From Takakia lepidozioides (taxonomy: Eukaryota > Streptophyta > Takakiopsida > Takakiales > Takakiaceae): a stretch of 64,000 nt of DNA. The translations under genes were made by a program, and so were the position numbers. Position 1 is the first letter of the stretch; each line of letters opens with the position of its first letter. The notes under the pieces were generated by a model. The model saw only the letters and a program-made list of their open reading frames with translations. It was not told the DNA's origin and ran no database searches. Location of the stretch: assembly GCA_030704615.1 (NCBI GenBank), contig CM060733.1, positions 35,464,001 through 35,528,000 on the forward strand, written 5' to 3'. Shown here piece after piece: positions 22,104 to 33,323 of this stretch.

Positions 22104-25100
22104 ATGGCGTTACAACCAACACGGGCTAAACCACCTTTTCCGATATATTCAGGGAAAGGGGATCCTGATGTACACATTAGCCAATTTGAGCACATGTGTA
22201 TAGTGAACAATGAGAATGGCGATGATGCCAAGATGAGACTGTTTCCGTGTTCACTTATAAAGAAAGCCAGTGAATGGTATGCAAGATTCCCTGATAATCA
22301 TTTCCTAACCTGGAATGGCTTGAGTACAGCGTTCCGAAATAGGTTCAGGACCAGTAAAACTGAGGATGAAGTGTATGGGAGTTTACAACAGCTGAAGCAG
22401 AAGAAGCATGAAACTGTTGAAGAGTATATGGAGAAAATGGAGTTGATGATGAAAAAGTTGGCTGCTATACCAGCACCAGGATTGCAGAAGGCTTGGTTTG
22501 TGAATGGACTAAGGCCAGAGTTGCAAAAGAAAGTAGACATGTTACCCCACAATACAGTGGAGGAGGCATTTGAAACAGCAAACAGAATTGAGCAGTTGGG
22601 AATGCTCAGGAAGGAGAAAAGAGATGAAGAGGACTCTGAGGATGAGTCAGAAGAAGAAGAGGAGATGGAGCATAAAAAGAAGAGTAAAAAGAAGGAAAAG
22701 ATGAAGAGGGAAAATTATGAGAAGAGATTAGAAGAAATCTTGAAAAAGTATGCCACAGAGGCTGCAACACATTGGAGGAAGGGTGTTTGGTGTGCAAAAT
22801 GCCAGAATGAAGGCCACACCACTACTGAATGCCACATGAAGGAGAAACACTGCACTATCTGTAAAATGGATAACCATTCTACTGAGAATTGTTACTACAA
22901 CAGAAGAACAGCAGTAAGAGAGCCTAGGCAGGTAAGGGTGCATCAAGTGCAACCCCAGCCAAGAAGAAACAATGATCAAGACCACTATGGTAGGACAGGT
23001 GGTTATAACAATGGCATGGAAAGGAGAGGTAATCCAAGAGGGAATTACCAGGGACATCCCAGGGGTGGCTATCAGGGTAATCCAAGAGGGAATTACCAGC
23101 CAGGGAATCAGGATTACAGAAATAATCCCAGAACAGACCAAGGGCGAGGACCCAATGGAGAAGAACTGTGTTACTATTGTAATCAGGCAGGACATCGTAA
23201 GGCGGCTTGTCCATTCTGGATCAGACACCAGAATGAGATGAGAGCTCCTGGGAATGAGGGGCCAGTAGTGGCAGCCCACATGGTTAGGCCATGTATTGTA
23301 CCGGAAGTGAGTACAATGATAGTAACAAGAAGCAGAGCCAAATTAGTACCTCCAGTGGAAGATGAAGTTGATGATAATGAAGATGGCAGTGATGTGCCTG
23401 AAGATGATGAGGCTTGGAGAGATGAGAAAGAACTGCACAAGGAAGTGGCGGATACCATACGGGAAATGCAGAAGAGTACTGATATTCCCATGGTAGACTC
23501 CTCAGACTCTGAAGGAGAAGAAGAAGTCAGTGAGGAAGAAGGAAAGAGGGAAGCTGCAGAAGTGCAGGGTAAGGAAGGGACATTGGCTGAAGTGATATGC
23601 CAGTCCAAAGTGGAAATTACCATTGGACAGCTATTAGCTGTGGCACCTTATTGTAGACACAGGCTGTATCAAGCAATCAACAGGATTGCCCATTTGACAG
23701 AGAACACAGACCTGAACAGCAAGGTGACCAGTTATAATGTGAGGCCAGAAGGGCAAGAAACAGTCATGGATTTTGATGATTCTATGCCAGTTATCCAGTT
23801 GAGAATTGGAAGCACAGAGCTGGCAGATGTACTGATAGATGGAGGCTCTGGTGTGAATATCATGACAGACCAATTGAGGCAGAAGCTAGGTCTAAACAAC
23901 ATGAAACCAGCCCCATTTACAGTAACCATGGCAGACCAAAGGAGTGTACAGCCATTGGGATTGATCAGAGGAGTTAAAATCCAGATTCAAGAGATGATCT
24001 TTAAGATCACAGTAACTGTGTTGAAGATGAATGAAGTCCTGGAAGCTTATTCCTTATTGTTGGGAAGACCATGGCTGAAACAGGCCAAGGTGTCTCATGA
24101 TTGGAATTCACAGTTACTGACTGTGCAGGATGGGTTGAACAAGATACAAATCACCACTAAGAAATCTGAAAGACTATCTGCTACAAGAAGACCAAGAGGG
24201 GTCAGAGAGTATGATTGGAAAGAAGGACTGGATGAGGAACAGGAAGCTACTTTGTTCGCTGCACACCCAGAGTGGGAACAGGTTGCAGAGATGCAATTAG
24301 AAGGCCTGAGTTGTTTAAAAAGTATCTACTGTGGTGCAGTGACAACAACCCCAATTGAGGAGGAAATAAATAGTTACCCACCACATTTTTATGAGGAAAG
24401 GGAAGGAGAGATTGATATCCTAGAGGAACCAGCCACTGTAAGTCTACAGGATGAAATAGTAACTGGTTGGACAATCACAGCTGATGAGCAGGTGAGGGAA
24501 GTGAATGTGGGAACTGAGAAGGAACCAAGGATGGTGAAGGTAGGGGCGGATCTAGAGCCAGAATTCTTTGAGGAAGCAAAGAGTCTGTTCATTAAATACA
24601 GAGATGTATTTGCTTGGAGCTATGAGGATCTGAAGGGGATACCACCTGAGATCTGTCAACATAAGATTGAACTGGAACCAGGATCAATACCAGTTAAACA
24701 GGCGAGATACAGGATGAATCCCAACTATGCAGAGAAGGTTGGAGAAGAGATCAAAAAGTTGGCTGAAGCTAAATTTATATACCCGATAGAGTACACAACT
24801 TGGTTGTCACCCATTGTGATAGTCCCCAAGAAAAATGGCAAACTAAGAGTTTGTGTGAACTACAAGAAGCTGAATGCTTGTACGAGGAAGGATCCTTTTC
24901 CTCTACCATTCACAGAAGCAGTATTGGACACTGTGGCAGGCCATGAAATGTATTCATTCATGGATGGCTTCAGTGGTTATAATCAAGTACAGGTGGCAGA
25001 GGAAGATCAAGGAAAAACAGCTTTCATCACAGACTGGGGTGCTTATGCATACAAAGTCATGCCTTTTGGACTTTGTAATGCACCAGCAACTTTCCAGAGA

Positions 25101-28100
25101 GTTATAAGTGAATCTTTTCAGGAGTACCTTGATGATTTCATGCAGGTGTTCTTGGATGATTTCAGTGTGTATAGCTCTAAGAGTGAGCACTTGCATAAAT
25201 TGGAGTTGTGCTTGGCCAGATGCAGGATGAGAGGTCTGGGCCTGAATCCAGAGAAATGTACTTTCTGTGTGAACTCAGGGGTACTTTTGGGACACATAGT
25301 GTGTAAAAAGGGACTTCTAGTGGATCCCAGAAAGACGGAGGCCATTAAAGCCTCCCCACCTCCAGTAAATGCTAAGAGTCTAAGGAGATTCCTGGGACAA
25401 ACCAGCTACTACAGAAGATTTGTCAGACGGTATGCACAGATGGCAGCACCTTTGAGCAAACTTTTAAAAAAAGACGCAGTGTTTGCATGGACAGATGAAT
25501 GTCAACAGGCTTTTGAGGAACTGACATTGTCAATGACAACTACACCTGTATTGATTAATCCTCACTGGCAGGAAATGTTCCATGTTCACTGTGATGCTTC
25601 AGGAGAAGCATTGGGAGCGGTGCTAGCCCAAAATGTTACAGGAAGGATAGATTCACCTGTGTACTATGCTAGCCGATTAATGAACAATGCTGAAAGAAAT
25701 TATAGCACAACAGAAAGAGAAGCATTGGCAATGATCTATGCAGTGAAGAAATTCAGGCATTACCTGTTGGGTAAGAAGTTTATGTTCTATGTGGATCACC
25801 AAGCTTTGATATACTTGGTAAACAAACCTCTGATAAGCGGAAGAATAGCAAGATGGTTGATAATCTTACACGAATTTGAGTTTGAGGTTGTTTACAAGCC
25901 TGGGAGGCTGCATCTTGTGGCGGACCACTTGTCACGGTTATCAACAGGTGAACCAGCCACAGGAGTAGATGATCAATTACCAGATGCGAGCTTATTTGCC
26001 GTGGAGGTGCAGGGAAGTGCAGATGATTGGTTAGATTGGCAATGGCCAATCAGATACTATCTTACTCATGGTCAATGTCCACCAAGTTATGGGAAGGAGC
26101 AGAGAAAGAGAATTGCTATCAAGGCTTTACCTTACACTATGGTAGGAAGCAGAATGTATAAGCTAGGACCAGATGGAGTGCTGAAGCGATGCTTATACCA
26201 CCATGAAGTTGATAAAGTTTTGGAAGAAGTTCATAAAGGAGTGGCAGGGGGCCATTTTGGAGAAGAGACTACCAGTAGGAAGATACTACTTGCCGGTTAC
26301 TGGTGGCCTACCTTGTTCAAAGATGTGCACAAGTATTGTAAAACTTGTGATGAGTGTCAGAGGCTAGGACCATTGCAGAGGTCTGGGAAGATGGCTTTGC
26401 ATCCTACAATGCCTACTGAACCATTTCAGAAATGGGGACTGGACTTTGTTGGACCAATAAACCCACCAGCCAAGAATACACAGAACAAGTATATAATCAC
26501 AGCTACTGATTATACTACGAAGTGGGTGGAAGCTAAAGCTCTGAGGGACAACACAGCTAAGTCCACAGCCAGGTTCCTGTATGAGAACATACTTACACGG
26601 TTTGGCTGTCCCCTGGAATTTATCAGTGATCAGGGAAGTCACTTCATCAATGAGACCATAGAACTCTTGACTAAGGAGTTCATGATTGTGCATAGGAAAA
26701 GTACAACCTATTACCCACAAGGTAATGGACAGGCAGAGGCTACCAACAAAATACTATGTACCATCTTGGCTAAAATAGTCAATGCAAACAGAACAGACTG
26801 GGATACAAAGCTACTGACAGCTTTGTGGTCATACAGGACTTCATATAAAGTCACCACTAAGTATACACCATTCCAATTAGTTTATGGTATGGAAGCTTTA
26901 CTTCCAGTGGAGTTTTTATTACCTACTATGAGAACTGAATGGGGAAGAAGAATGGAATTGGAAGATTCAATTAAGGTCAGGAAACATGAATTATACCATA
27001 TGGAGGAAGTACGAGCTGATGCAGCTGACAACATGACGAGAATACAGATGAAAAGGAAGGATCAGTTTGATGAAGGGAAGTTGAAGACTTTCAAAACAGG
27101 AGATTTGGTTTTGTGGTTACAGAAGAAGGGAAAGATTAAGGCTTCTAAGCTTAAATCGCCATGGAAGGGACCTTATGTCATACAAAAGATGTATGATAAC
27201 AACACGGCCATGTTACAAACCATTAACAAAGAAATGCTGGGCAGGGTCAATGCCAACAAGTTGAAAGGATACAGTGGTATCCATGACAAGCCATTGAGGC
27301 ACGATTTGCATATAGAACCACAGGAGCAATTACAGGCTGTTCCAGTAACACCAACGGAGCATAGAATACTTGTCGTTAAACCGGTGAGGAGCGGAAAACA
27401 CAGATGTTTAAATAGCTATCACAGCCCAACACAGGGTCACACAGCCCATCACAGCCCAACACAGGGTCACACAGCCTATCACAACCCAGCACAGTGTCAC
27501 ACAGTCGCGCACAGCCTAGCACAGGGCGGCACAGCCTGTCACAGCCTCACACAGCCAATCAGAATTACACAGTCCATAGGATTAGTGACAGGTGGACGAA
27601 GGATAACATCAGGGAAATGGCCGGCGGAAGAAAGGGCGGAAGTCAGTTTAAAAGTGGACGCGTGGAAGTCAGGCCGTGACGCACAGCTGAGAAGGAGCTG
27701 CAAGAACAAGTGTCATCAAGAAAAAGGACAGGAGTGGCCGTCAAAGTACCTACCTACTACGTCAAAGAGGATGGATGGCGGGCCCATTAATGCATACGGA
27801 AAAAGGGTAACGGAACATACGGCGAGTACAGAAAAACGAATTTCTTGTCACGTGTGTTATCCTAGTGGACAGGCCAGCAGGGAAAATCCACTAAAGAAAA
27901 TTAATTCTAAAATCCAGTCACAGCGGTTACAGCCAATCATGAAGCAGGAGCAACTTCAAGAAAGTGAAAAAGTTCTGAGCGCAAGAGTCGGCGTCGTTCC
28001 AAGTAACGGGCGTCTCGACGGGACAGACAATCAATGCGATAGTTTTGAAGCTATGAGGGAACTAGCAGATTATACGCTCGCGATACTACTCACGCAGTGG

Positions 28101-29588
28101 CGAGGAAACAGAACAACAGAGAGTAACTTTTCTCTTGATCAATGCTTGCAAGCCCCGCAGGTTTACAGGACACTACCCATAGCATTTTGTGGCAATCATA
28201 CGTTTGTGCTTTGTGCTCTGCAGGCATTACTTCAGTTGTTACAGCCACAGCCTTACGGTTTCTCTAAAATGAAGAGAGTAAGAGGGATGGAGGACATCAA
28301 GGTGAAAAGCACCACAATCCTGCAGAAACAGACGATTGCGACGCCATACGCGGTGAAGTTACTGAAGGAACTGCGATTACAAGGATTGCAAAACAAGGAT
28401 TGGACATTGCACCATCGGAAGTACATGTTAGAATTCTTGCAGAACTTTGACCCAAAGACAGGAGCCACAATGGTGAAGGGAGTTGAATTAGAACTTACTC
28501 CCTTATACCTACAGCAACTGTTTTCATTGCCAGCAGGTCAGGTTCATGTGGACGAGCACAGGGCTAGATTGCAGATGAAAGATTTGTTTGAAGAAGGGAG
28601 TTTCTTTAAAACTCAAGGCTATGCTTGTACCAAAGCGGTGTACCCAGGGCTCAGGGAGGTAGGCCAGATATTGAACGTTCTGTTTGCCATGAAACAGAAC
28701 CAGCAGTATTTGAGCAGATCCTTCACAGAGGAAATACTCAAAGGCCTGAGAGGAGAAGAGGTAGCATGGGAGAACATCATGTACAACGGACTGGTAGAGG
28801 AGATGAAAAGATTGCAGGGAACTGCCGCTAAATCTCCTATCATAGTATCTGGGCCAGTCATTGCACAAATCATCCTAGACTCATGCGTACTTGATGCGAG
28901 AGAAAGGAAGGAAATGGGAGTGTTTGAAATAACAACCACTACCATAGAAGAGCAAGGTTCTTCACAGGGTGAAGGGGGATTGGCAGAGCATCAACAGCCC
29001 AAAAGACAGAGGAAAGGGATCACGTTGGAAGCCGAACCATTGGCTACAAGGCAGCAGGAGGAAGAAGTTACTCAAGCTCTTGTGCAGGAGAGGGTACAGC
29101 AGCACAGAGATCAAGGGTTACAAACAGCACAACCTGTGGAGAGGGAACAGGAAGTCAATTCAGTATCACAGCCATCACAGCCAGGTGAACGGCTTGCCAA
29201 AGAGTTACCACAAGTGGTCCATGCGGTTCCTCCACAAATAATAGATTTGGAAACAGAAGGGTTAGATATTCCAACTACAGAGCAAGTGGTGGCAGAGATT
29301 GAGAGAGGTGATCTTCTCTATGAAGACTCTAGTTTGCTCAGAGAGAGAGTGGAGCCAGAGGTCCAAAATCTGTCCAGTGAACTTCCTGATGTGCAGGTAA
29401 TACCCCCACCAGCGCCACAAGTTCCAGAAGAGGAACATCAGGACACAGCAGCATCTGGGAGAAATGAGGAAGTTGAGAAGGAGGATCTGGTGGAGCAGTG
29501 GCCTGAGTGGTTTGTGAGGCATCATCCTATGGATGAGGGGGTGAACAGCAGCATGTTAACCATGATGGGCCTCAGCAGGCTATGCTGA
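22104..29588 (+). CDS. Ty3/Gypsy gag-pol polyprotein fused to extra 3' region, element A
   Basis: A single 2494-codon frame. Order: retrotransposon gag core (residues about 8-185); basic linker with zinc knuckles CAKCQNEGHTTTECH (about 230), CTICKMDNHSTENC and CYYCNQAGHRKAACPF (about 356); aspartic protease LIDGGSGVN (about 577); reverse transcriptase with LDGFSGYNQ-like and FLDDFSVYS catalytic motifs (about 1016); RNase H with HCDASGEALG (about 1160); integrase with an HHCC finger (about 1380-1420) and DDE core, D in TATDYTTKW, D in FISDQGSHF, E in NGQAEATN; then a CACAGCC-derived His/Ser/Thr-rich repeat (27415-27560) and a further about 680 residues matching the separate 3' ORF of element B. 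All catalytic residues I can check are present, so pol may be functional. Fusion of pol to the 3' ORF in one frame is unusual and may be accidental. Confidence 0.93.
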   Translation: MALQPTRAKPPFPIYSGKGDPDVHISQFEHMCIVNNENGDDAKMRLFPCSLIKKASEWYARFPDNHFLTWNGLSTAFRNRFRTSKTEDEVYGSLQQLKQKKHETVEEYMEKMELMMKKLAAIPAPGLQKAWFVNGLRPELQKKVDMLPHNTVEEAFETANRIEQLGMLRKEKRDEEDSEDESEEEEEMEHKKKSKKKEKMKRENYEKRLEEILKKYATEAATHWRKGVWCAKCQNEGHTTTECHMKEKHCTICKMDNHSTENCYYNRRTAVREPRQVRVHQVQPQPRRNNDQDHYGRTGGYNNGMERRGNPRGNYQGHPRGGYQGNPRGNYQPGNQDYRNNPRTDQGRGPNGEELCYYCNQAGHRKAACPFWIRHQNEMRAPGNEGPVVAAHMVRPCIVPEVSTMIVTRSRAKLVPPVEDEVDDNEDGSDVPEDDEAWRDEKELHKEVADTIREMQKSTDIPMVDSSDSEGEEEVSEEEGKREAAEVQGKEGTLAEVICQSKVEITIGQLLAVAPYCRHRLYQAINRIAHLTENTDLNSKVTSYNVRPEGQETVMDFDDSMPVIQLRIGSTELADVLIDGGSGVNIMTDQLRQKLGLNNMKPAPFTVTMADQRSVQPLGLIRGVKIQIQEMIFKITVTVLKMNEVLEAYSLLLGRPWLKQAKVSHDWNSQLLTVQDGLNKIQITTKKSERLSATRRPRGVREYDWKEGLDEEQEATLFAAHPEWEQVAEMQLEGLSCLKSIYCGAVTTTPIEEEINSYPPHFYEEREGEIDILEEPATVSLQDEIVTGWTITADEQVREVNVGTEKEPRMVKVGADLEPEFFEEAKSLFIKYRDVFAWSYEDLKGIPPEICQHKIELEPGSIPVKQARYRMNPNYAEKVGEEIKKLAEAKFIYPIEYTTWLSPIVIVPKKNGKLRVCVNYKKLNACTRKDPFPLPFTEAVLDTVAGHEMYSFMDGFSGYNQVQVAEEDQGKTAFITDWGAYAYKVMPFGLCNAPATFQRVISESFQEYLDDFMQVFLDDFSVYSSKSEHLHKLELCLARCRMRGLGLNPEKCTFCVNSGVLLGHIVCKKGLLVDPRKTEAIKASPPPVNAKSLRRFLGQTSYYRRFVRRYAQMAAPLSKLLKKDAVFAWTDECQQAFEELTLSMTTTPVLINPHWQEMFHVHCDASGEALGAVLAQNVTGRIDSPVYYASRLMNNAERNYSTTEREALAMIYAVKKFRHYLLGKKFMFYVDHQALIYLVNKPLISGRIARWLIILHEFEFEVVYKPGRLHLVADHLSRLSTGEPATGVDDQLPDASLFAVEVQGSADDWLDWQWPIRYYLTHGQCPPSYGKEQRKRIAIKALPYTMVGSRMYKLGPDGVLKRCLYHHEVDKVLEEVHKGVAGGHFGEETTSRKILLAGYWWPTLFKDVHKYCKTCDECQRLGPLQRSGKMALHPTMPTEPFQKWGLDFVGPINPPAKNTQNKYIITATDYTTKWVEAKALRDNTAKSTARFLYENILTRFGCPLEFISDQGSHFINETIELLTKEFMIVHRKSTTYYPQGNGQAEATNKILCTILAKIVNANRTDWDTKLLTALWSYRTSYKVTTKYTPFQLVYGMEALLPVEFLLPTMRTEWGRRMELEDSIKVRKHELYHMEEVRADAADNMTRIQMKRKDQFDEGKLKTFKTGDLVLWLQKKGKIKASKLKSPWKGPYVIQKMYDNNTAMLQTINKEMLGRVNANKLKGYSGIHDKPLRHDLHIEPQEQLQAVPVTPTEHRILVVKPVRSGKHRCLNSYHSPTQGHTAHHSPTQGHTAYHNPAQCHTVAHSLAQGGTACHSLTQPIRITQSIGLVTGGRRITSGKWPAEERAEVSLKVDAWKSGRDAQLRRSCKNKCHQEKGQEWPSKYLPTTSKRMDGGPINAYGKRVTEHTASTEKRISCHVCYPSGQASRENPLKKINSKIQSQRLQPIMKQEQLQESEKVLSARVGVVPSNGRLDGTDNQCDSFEAMRELADYTLAILLTQWRGNRTTESNFSLDQCLQAPQVYRTLPIAFCGNHTFVLCALQALLQLLQPQPYGFSKMKRVRGMEDIKVKSTTILQKQTIATPYAVKLLKELRLQGLQNKDWTLHHRKYMLEFLQNFDPKTGATMVKGVELELTPLYLQQLFSLPAGQVHVDEHRARLQMKDLFEEGSFFKTQGYACTKAVYPGLREVGQILNVLFAMKQNQQYLSRSFTEEILKGLRGEEVAWENIMYNGLVEEMKRLQGTAAKSPIIVSGPVIAQIILDSCVLDARERKEMGVFEITTTTIEEQGSSQGEGGLAEHQQPKRQRKGITLEAEPLATRQQEEEVTQALVQERVQQHRDQGLQTAQPVEREQEVNSVSQPSQPGERLAKELPQVVHAVPPQIIDLETEGLDIPTTEQVVAEIERGDLLYEDSSLLRERVEPEVQNLSSELPDVQVIPPPAPQVPEEEHQDTAASGRNEEVEKEDLVEQWPEWFVRHHPMDEGVNSSMLTMMGLSRLC
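27415..27560 (+). repeat. CACAGCC minisatellite inside the polyprotein frame
   Basis: Repeats of the type TCACAGCCCAACACAGGG, read in frame as HTAYHSPTQG-like units. The same repeat family occurs in the LTRs of A and B and in the internal region of B at 36480-36750, and a remnant lies at 45679-45765. Confidence 0.75.
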
Positions 29589-31193
29589 TGAACTCCATAA
29601 GCCGAACCCTCAATTTGTTGGGAACTTACATGAAGTCACATGTTCCAGTGACTCAGTTGGAAGTTCTGAAGGAGGAACTCAAAGAGAGTTCGAAAATCGG
29701 TTGGCAACCGAGTGTGTTAACAAAGTTGAGATGGAAGTGCATCTGCAGTTGCAACAGGAGTTGAGGGAAACAAAGAATGCTCTGCAATTTGCTAAGCAGC
29801 AACTGATTGAGGGGGGTCTGGAGCAAGACCATCTGCAGGAGATACACAAGCAGCAATTATTCCAATTGCAGAACAAGCATGAGGATGAGATGCAAGGACT
29901 AAAGGAACAACATGCAGAGTTGGAGGTAGTACATCAAAGGATGACGGTGCAATGTGCCACCCTCACAAATGTTCTAGAGCAAGCCACAACAGAAGCCAAC
30001 CAGCAGAGGGAGCGATGTGTAAGGGCAGAAACGGAGGTAGTGGAGCAAGCCAAATTCATTGTGGACCTCAAAGATACAATATGTCACAATGAGGGTGCTT
30101 TACAACAATACAAACAGGTTGAGGCTAACCAGGAGAAGTACATTGTGGAGTTACAACAGAACCTTATGTCGAATAGGAATCAACTCTCTGTAGCTAACAA
30201 GGCAGCGAGGGAAGCCAATAATCTGGCTGCAGCTTATGCCAATTTAGTTGAACCTCATGAGAAGCGCATGCAAGGATTGCAACAGCAGTTAGATGCCTAC
30301 AGACTCAAGGAGGAGCAGAGTCTCAGAGGTATTACACAGGACAGAGTGGATGACCAACTTTTAAAAGTATGGTTAGCACAAGGGCCAGTGGAAGGGAAAG
30401 CACCGAGAAAGCTCACCCAGGGGGAGATGAATGACCTGAGGCTGCAAGTGCAGAATATTGCCACCACTACTATAGACAATGTCTATAGTAGAATAGGAGA
30501 GCTCCAAGAGGATGTGGATACACTGCAGACTCAAGTGGAGGACTTGAGTTCAAACATAGACCAAAGGCTCATGATTCCAAGAACATCTCATGGAGGCGTA
30601 TTTGAGGGCCAGAACTCTAGTTTTCCAGTCTTCTTCGCAAGAAGTGCAGGGGATGCAAGTGGTGGAAACACCAATAGAACTAGTTTCACAGCAGGTGGCT
30701 GTACAGGTTACTGAATCTCCTATGACAGCAGTTGCACGGCCTGAGGTATGGGGAAATGCTGCTTTCCACCCACCCAAGACTCATGCTGCACGGGAATACA
30801 ACCGAGCAATGATCATGCCCTTCAATGAAATTCCAGATAGCTTGGATTTGGCTTGGAATCAATTTGGTCCTCCACAATCCTTTCCACACTACTACCAAAT
30901 AATGCGCATTTGGTTGCCAGTGGCCACTCGAACTAAGATTCTGGCAATGAATCAGCTCATTGAGGATCATCATTTTTCAAGGTACTGGTTTGAGGCAGGC
31001 ACCATGTTGAAGGAGTTAATTGCTTTCCAGGTTATTCATGGGCACATTCACACCAAAACAAAGGAAGTAGCGAGTTTGGTCATGGGCTGTGGAATTTATT
31101 ATACTGCTTGTTTCATTGCACGTTACCACATTGAGCAGCAGAAGATGCAGTCCAGATTTCTGACTTATTCCACTACAGATCATTGGACCTTAC
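29578..31193 (+). pseudogene. 3' extra ORF of element A, middle part, frameshifted and interrupted
   Basis: Continues the extra coding region beyond the stop at 29588. Frame changes near 29560 and 29685 and near 30600 break it into pieces (about 29582-29764, 29701-30714 and 30590-31193). The central piece is Gln/Glu-rich with heptad spacing, a likely coiled coil (about 29740-30560). The last piece, with WGNAAFHPPKTHAAREYNRA and a hydrophobic stretch, matches B at 32265-33323. The region is cut at 31193 by insertion of element B and resumes at 38625. A role as an envelope-like or other accessory product is only a possibility; no signal peptide or clear membrane anchor is visible. Confidence 0.65.
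31189..31193. other. Target-site duplication of element B (left)
   Basis: CTTAC directly before the left LTR of B; the same CTTAC lies at 38620-38624 after the right LTR. Joining the flanks at this duplication restores the reading frame of the A 3' ORF, aligned with the B version. Confidence 0.9.
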
Positions 31194-32225
31194 TGTCGCG
31201 CGGCTTTTACTCACCCATCCCTTCGCTATTCGAGGCGGAAACTCCAAGATTGAAGAGTTGGAAATCTCTAAGTACTCAGCCCGCGCAGAACAATCAGTCA
31301 TGACCTACAGCCAGTGTATCATGGGGGTGTTTCCTATTTGTTTCCCGTTTGGTATTCATGTTAACTATCTTACCATTGATATTTAAGTATCATTTGGATT
31401 TATCAATCTATTGGATTCCATCAACTCATCCATTCATTCCACAGCTTCACTCAGATCTCTCTACACAGTGTGTTTGTATCGTAAAAGTATCCGATTATGA
31501 TTTATAAGGTATCAGGCCGAAGCCATTGTGTCTCTAATCTCCTCTACAATATCATTACAGCCTTGCATATATCAAGCATCTACTCATCATCTCTCTATCT
31601 TCACTTCCGTTCTTCATCTCTGCCCGATCCCCTCTCCTCTATCACCAAGAAGTCCTCCTCTGAATGATGATCCTCCATTCCCCGTTTCTCCCTTTATCTT
31701 CCTATCCGCGGTTCTAACCGTTTCCCTCACTAACCGTCGTCTGTGAACTAACATGTTCCCTTCGCAGGTGTTGTTCCCCACAGTCGTTCCCTGTCCTACT
31801 CTTTGTTCCCTATGATCGTGACAGATGTGTCAAGCTGTGACTGGCTGTGTGAAACTGTGACGGGCTGTGACTGGCTGTGCGACTGTGTTTGGCTGTGTCG
31901 GGCTGTGACTGGCTGTGTGGCTGTGTCGGGCTATGTCGGCTGTGTCTGCTGTGACGACTGTGACGGGCTGTGTTGGCTGTGTCGGCTGTGACGACTGTGA
32001 CGGGCTGTGTTGACTGTGTTGGCTGTGACGACTGTGACGGGCTGTGTCGGCTGTGACGGGCTGTGTTGGCTGTGACGACTGTGACGACTGTGTTGGGCTG
32101 TGTAACCCCCCTCTACAGTGCGCTGCTGTCACCCCTAAGGTTCCTGTTGGTCTCAGTCTGTGCAAAAATTAAGGGTACCCTACAGATCCCGTATAAGTGT
32201 CTAAGTCCCCGACAGTCCTCTAACA
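31194..32225 (-). repeat. 3' LTR of element B
   Basis: 1032 bp, nearly identical to 37597-38619 (1023 bp). The main difference is the number of GGCTGTGA/GGCTGTGT repeats at 31830-32100. Such similarity suggests a recent insertion; a base-by-base count would date it. Confidence 0.9.
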
Positions 32226-32245
32226 TTTACCCCTTCCCCCCTCAA
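32226..32245 (-). promoter_or_regulatory. Polypurine tract of element B
   Basis: Read on minus, GAGGGGGGAAGGGGTAAA lies directly before the 3' LTR start TGTTAG. It is nearly the same as the tract of element A. Confidence 0.8.
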
Positions 32246-32264
32246 AAAGCCGTGTCCTCACGGT

Positions 32265-33323
32265 TTACTGATTTCGACTAGCAAACCTTTGTGAGTGAGC
32301 ACCTTCACGTTGAGAGTTTCTTGGCGGACTGTGTGTACGAGCCCGAGGTCTGTCTCTGGTTGACGGAGATGGTTGATCACTACCTGGATAAGTGAGGCCC
32401 TCTGGAGGCTGATATCGAGGTAACCTTTCCGGCATAGGAGACCCCCGTCGCTTCTTCTCTGCCATCTGAATTGCATAGTCTTCTCCCATGTCAAAAGAAT
32501 TCGGTGAAGAAACAGTTGTATCAGAATCCTCATCGCCTCTCAGGTGTTTTAATTTTCGAACTTTTTGTGTAATCATCTGGGGCATACAATGCTGTCCTAC
32601 CATGTCTGGAAGTTTGTATTTTACAACATGGTGTAACCGTTGAACAGCAAAATTGGTGTAGACACTGAGCTCCTTGTCTGTCCAGGTAAGTGGGGTACCA
32701 ATTACTGGTGCAGCGTGCAAGTATTTCCGTGCCACATGTCCCTTATAGAAAATGTCATCAATGCCGAATTTCTGTGTTGACAAATGGTTGCAGGCTGCTT
32801 GAAACCATGAACGAATTTGAGAATCCTTTTGCATCATCACTTTTGGGTCATATAGGTACATATGAGGTGGCACTGAAGGTAATACCCAATGATCTCCACT
32901 GGAATAACTCAGAAAGCGTGTTTGCATCTTTTGTTGCTCAATGTGGTAACGTACCAGAAAACAAGCAGCGTAGTATAACCCGCACCCCATGACAATACTT
33001 GCTATCTCCTTGGTCTTGGTATAAATGAGTTCATGTACAACCTGGAAAGCAATTAATTCCCTCAACATGGTACCTGCTTCGTGCCAGTATTGTGCAAAGT
33101 GATGATCTTCAATATGTCGATTGTTCGGAAGAACTTTAGTCCTAGTTGCCACTGGCAGCCATATACGCATGATTTGGTAGTAATGTGCGAATGACTGCGG
33201 AGGACTAAATTCTTTCCAAGCCAAATCCAACATGATGGGAATTTGGTTGAAGGGCATAATCATAGCCCTACTGTACTCCCTTGCAGCTGGAGTTTTAGGT
33301 GGGTTAAAAGCGGCATTGCCCAT
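32265..33323 (-). pseudogene. 3' ORF of element B, C-terminal piece
   Basis: 352 codons starting MGNAAFNPPKTPAARE, in a different frame from the upstream coiled-coil piece, so a single-base shift near 33320 separates them. The same order is seen in A (30590-31193 plus 38620-39253). The C-terminus is basic and Ser/Pro/Arg-rich. Conserved blocks include HYYQIMRIWLPVATRTK and CGLYYAACFLVRYHIEQQKM, the latter moderately hydrophobic. No known domain is recognised. Confidence 0.6.

Noticed and set aside
22606-23623. Minus-strand open frames over gag and the protease region
   Set aside because: They are complementary shadows of the gag-pol frame, which has intact domains in order.
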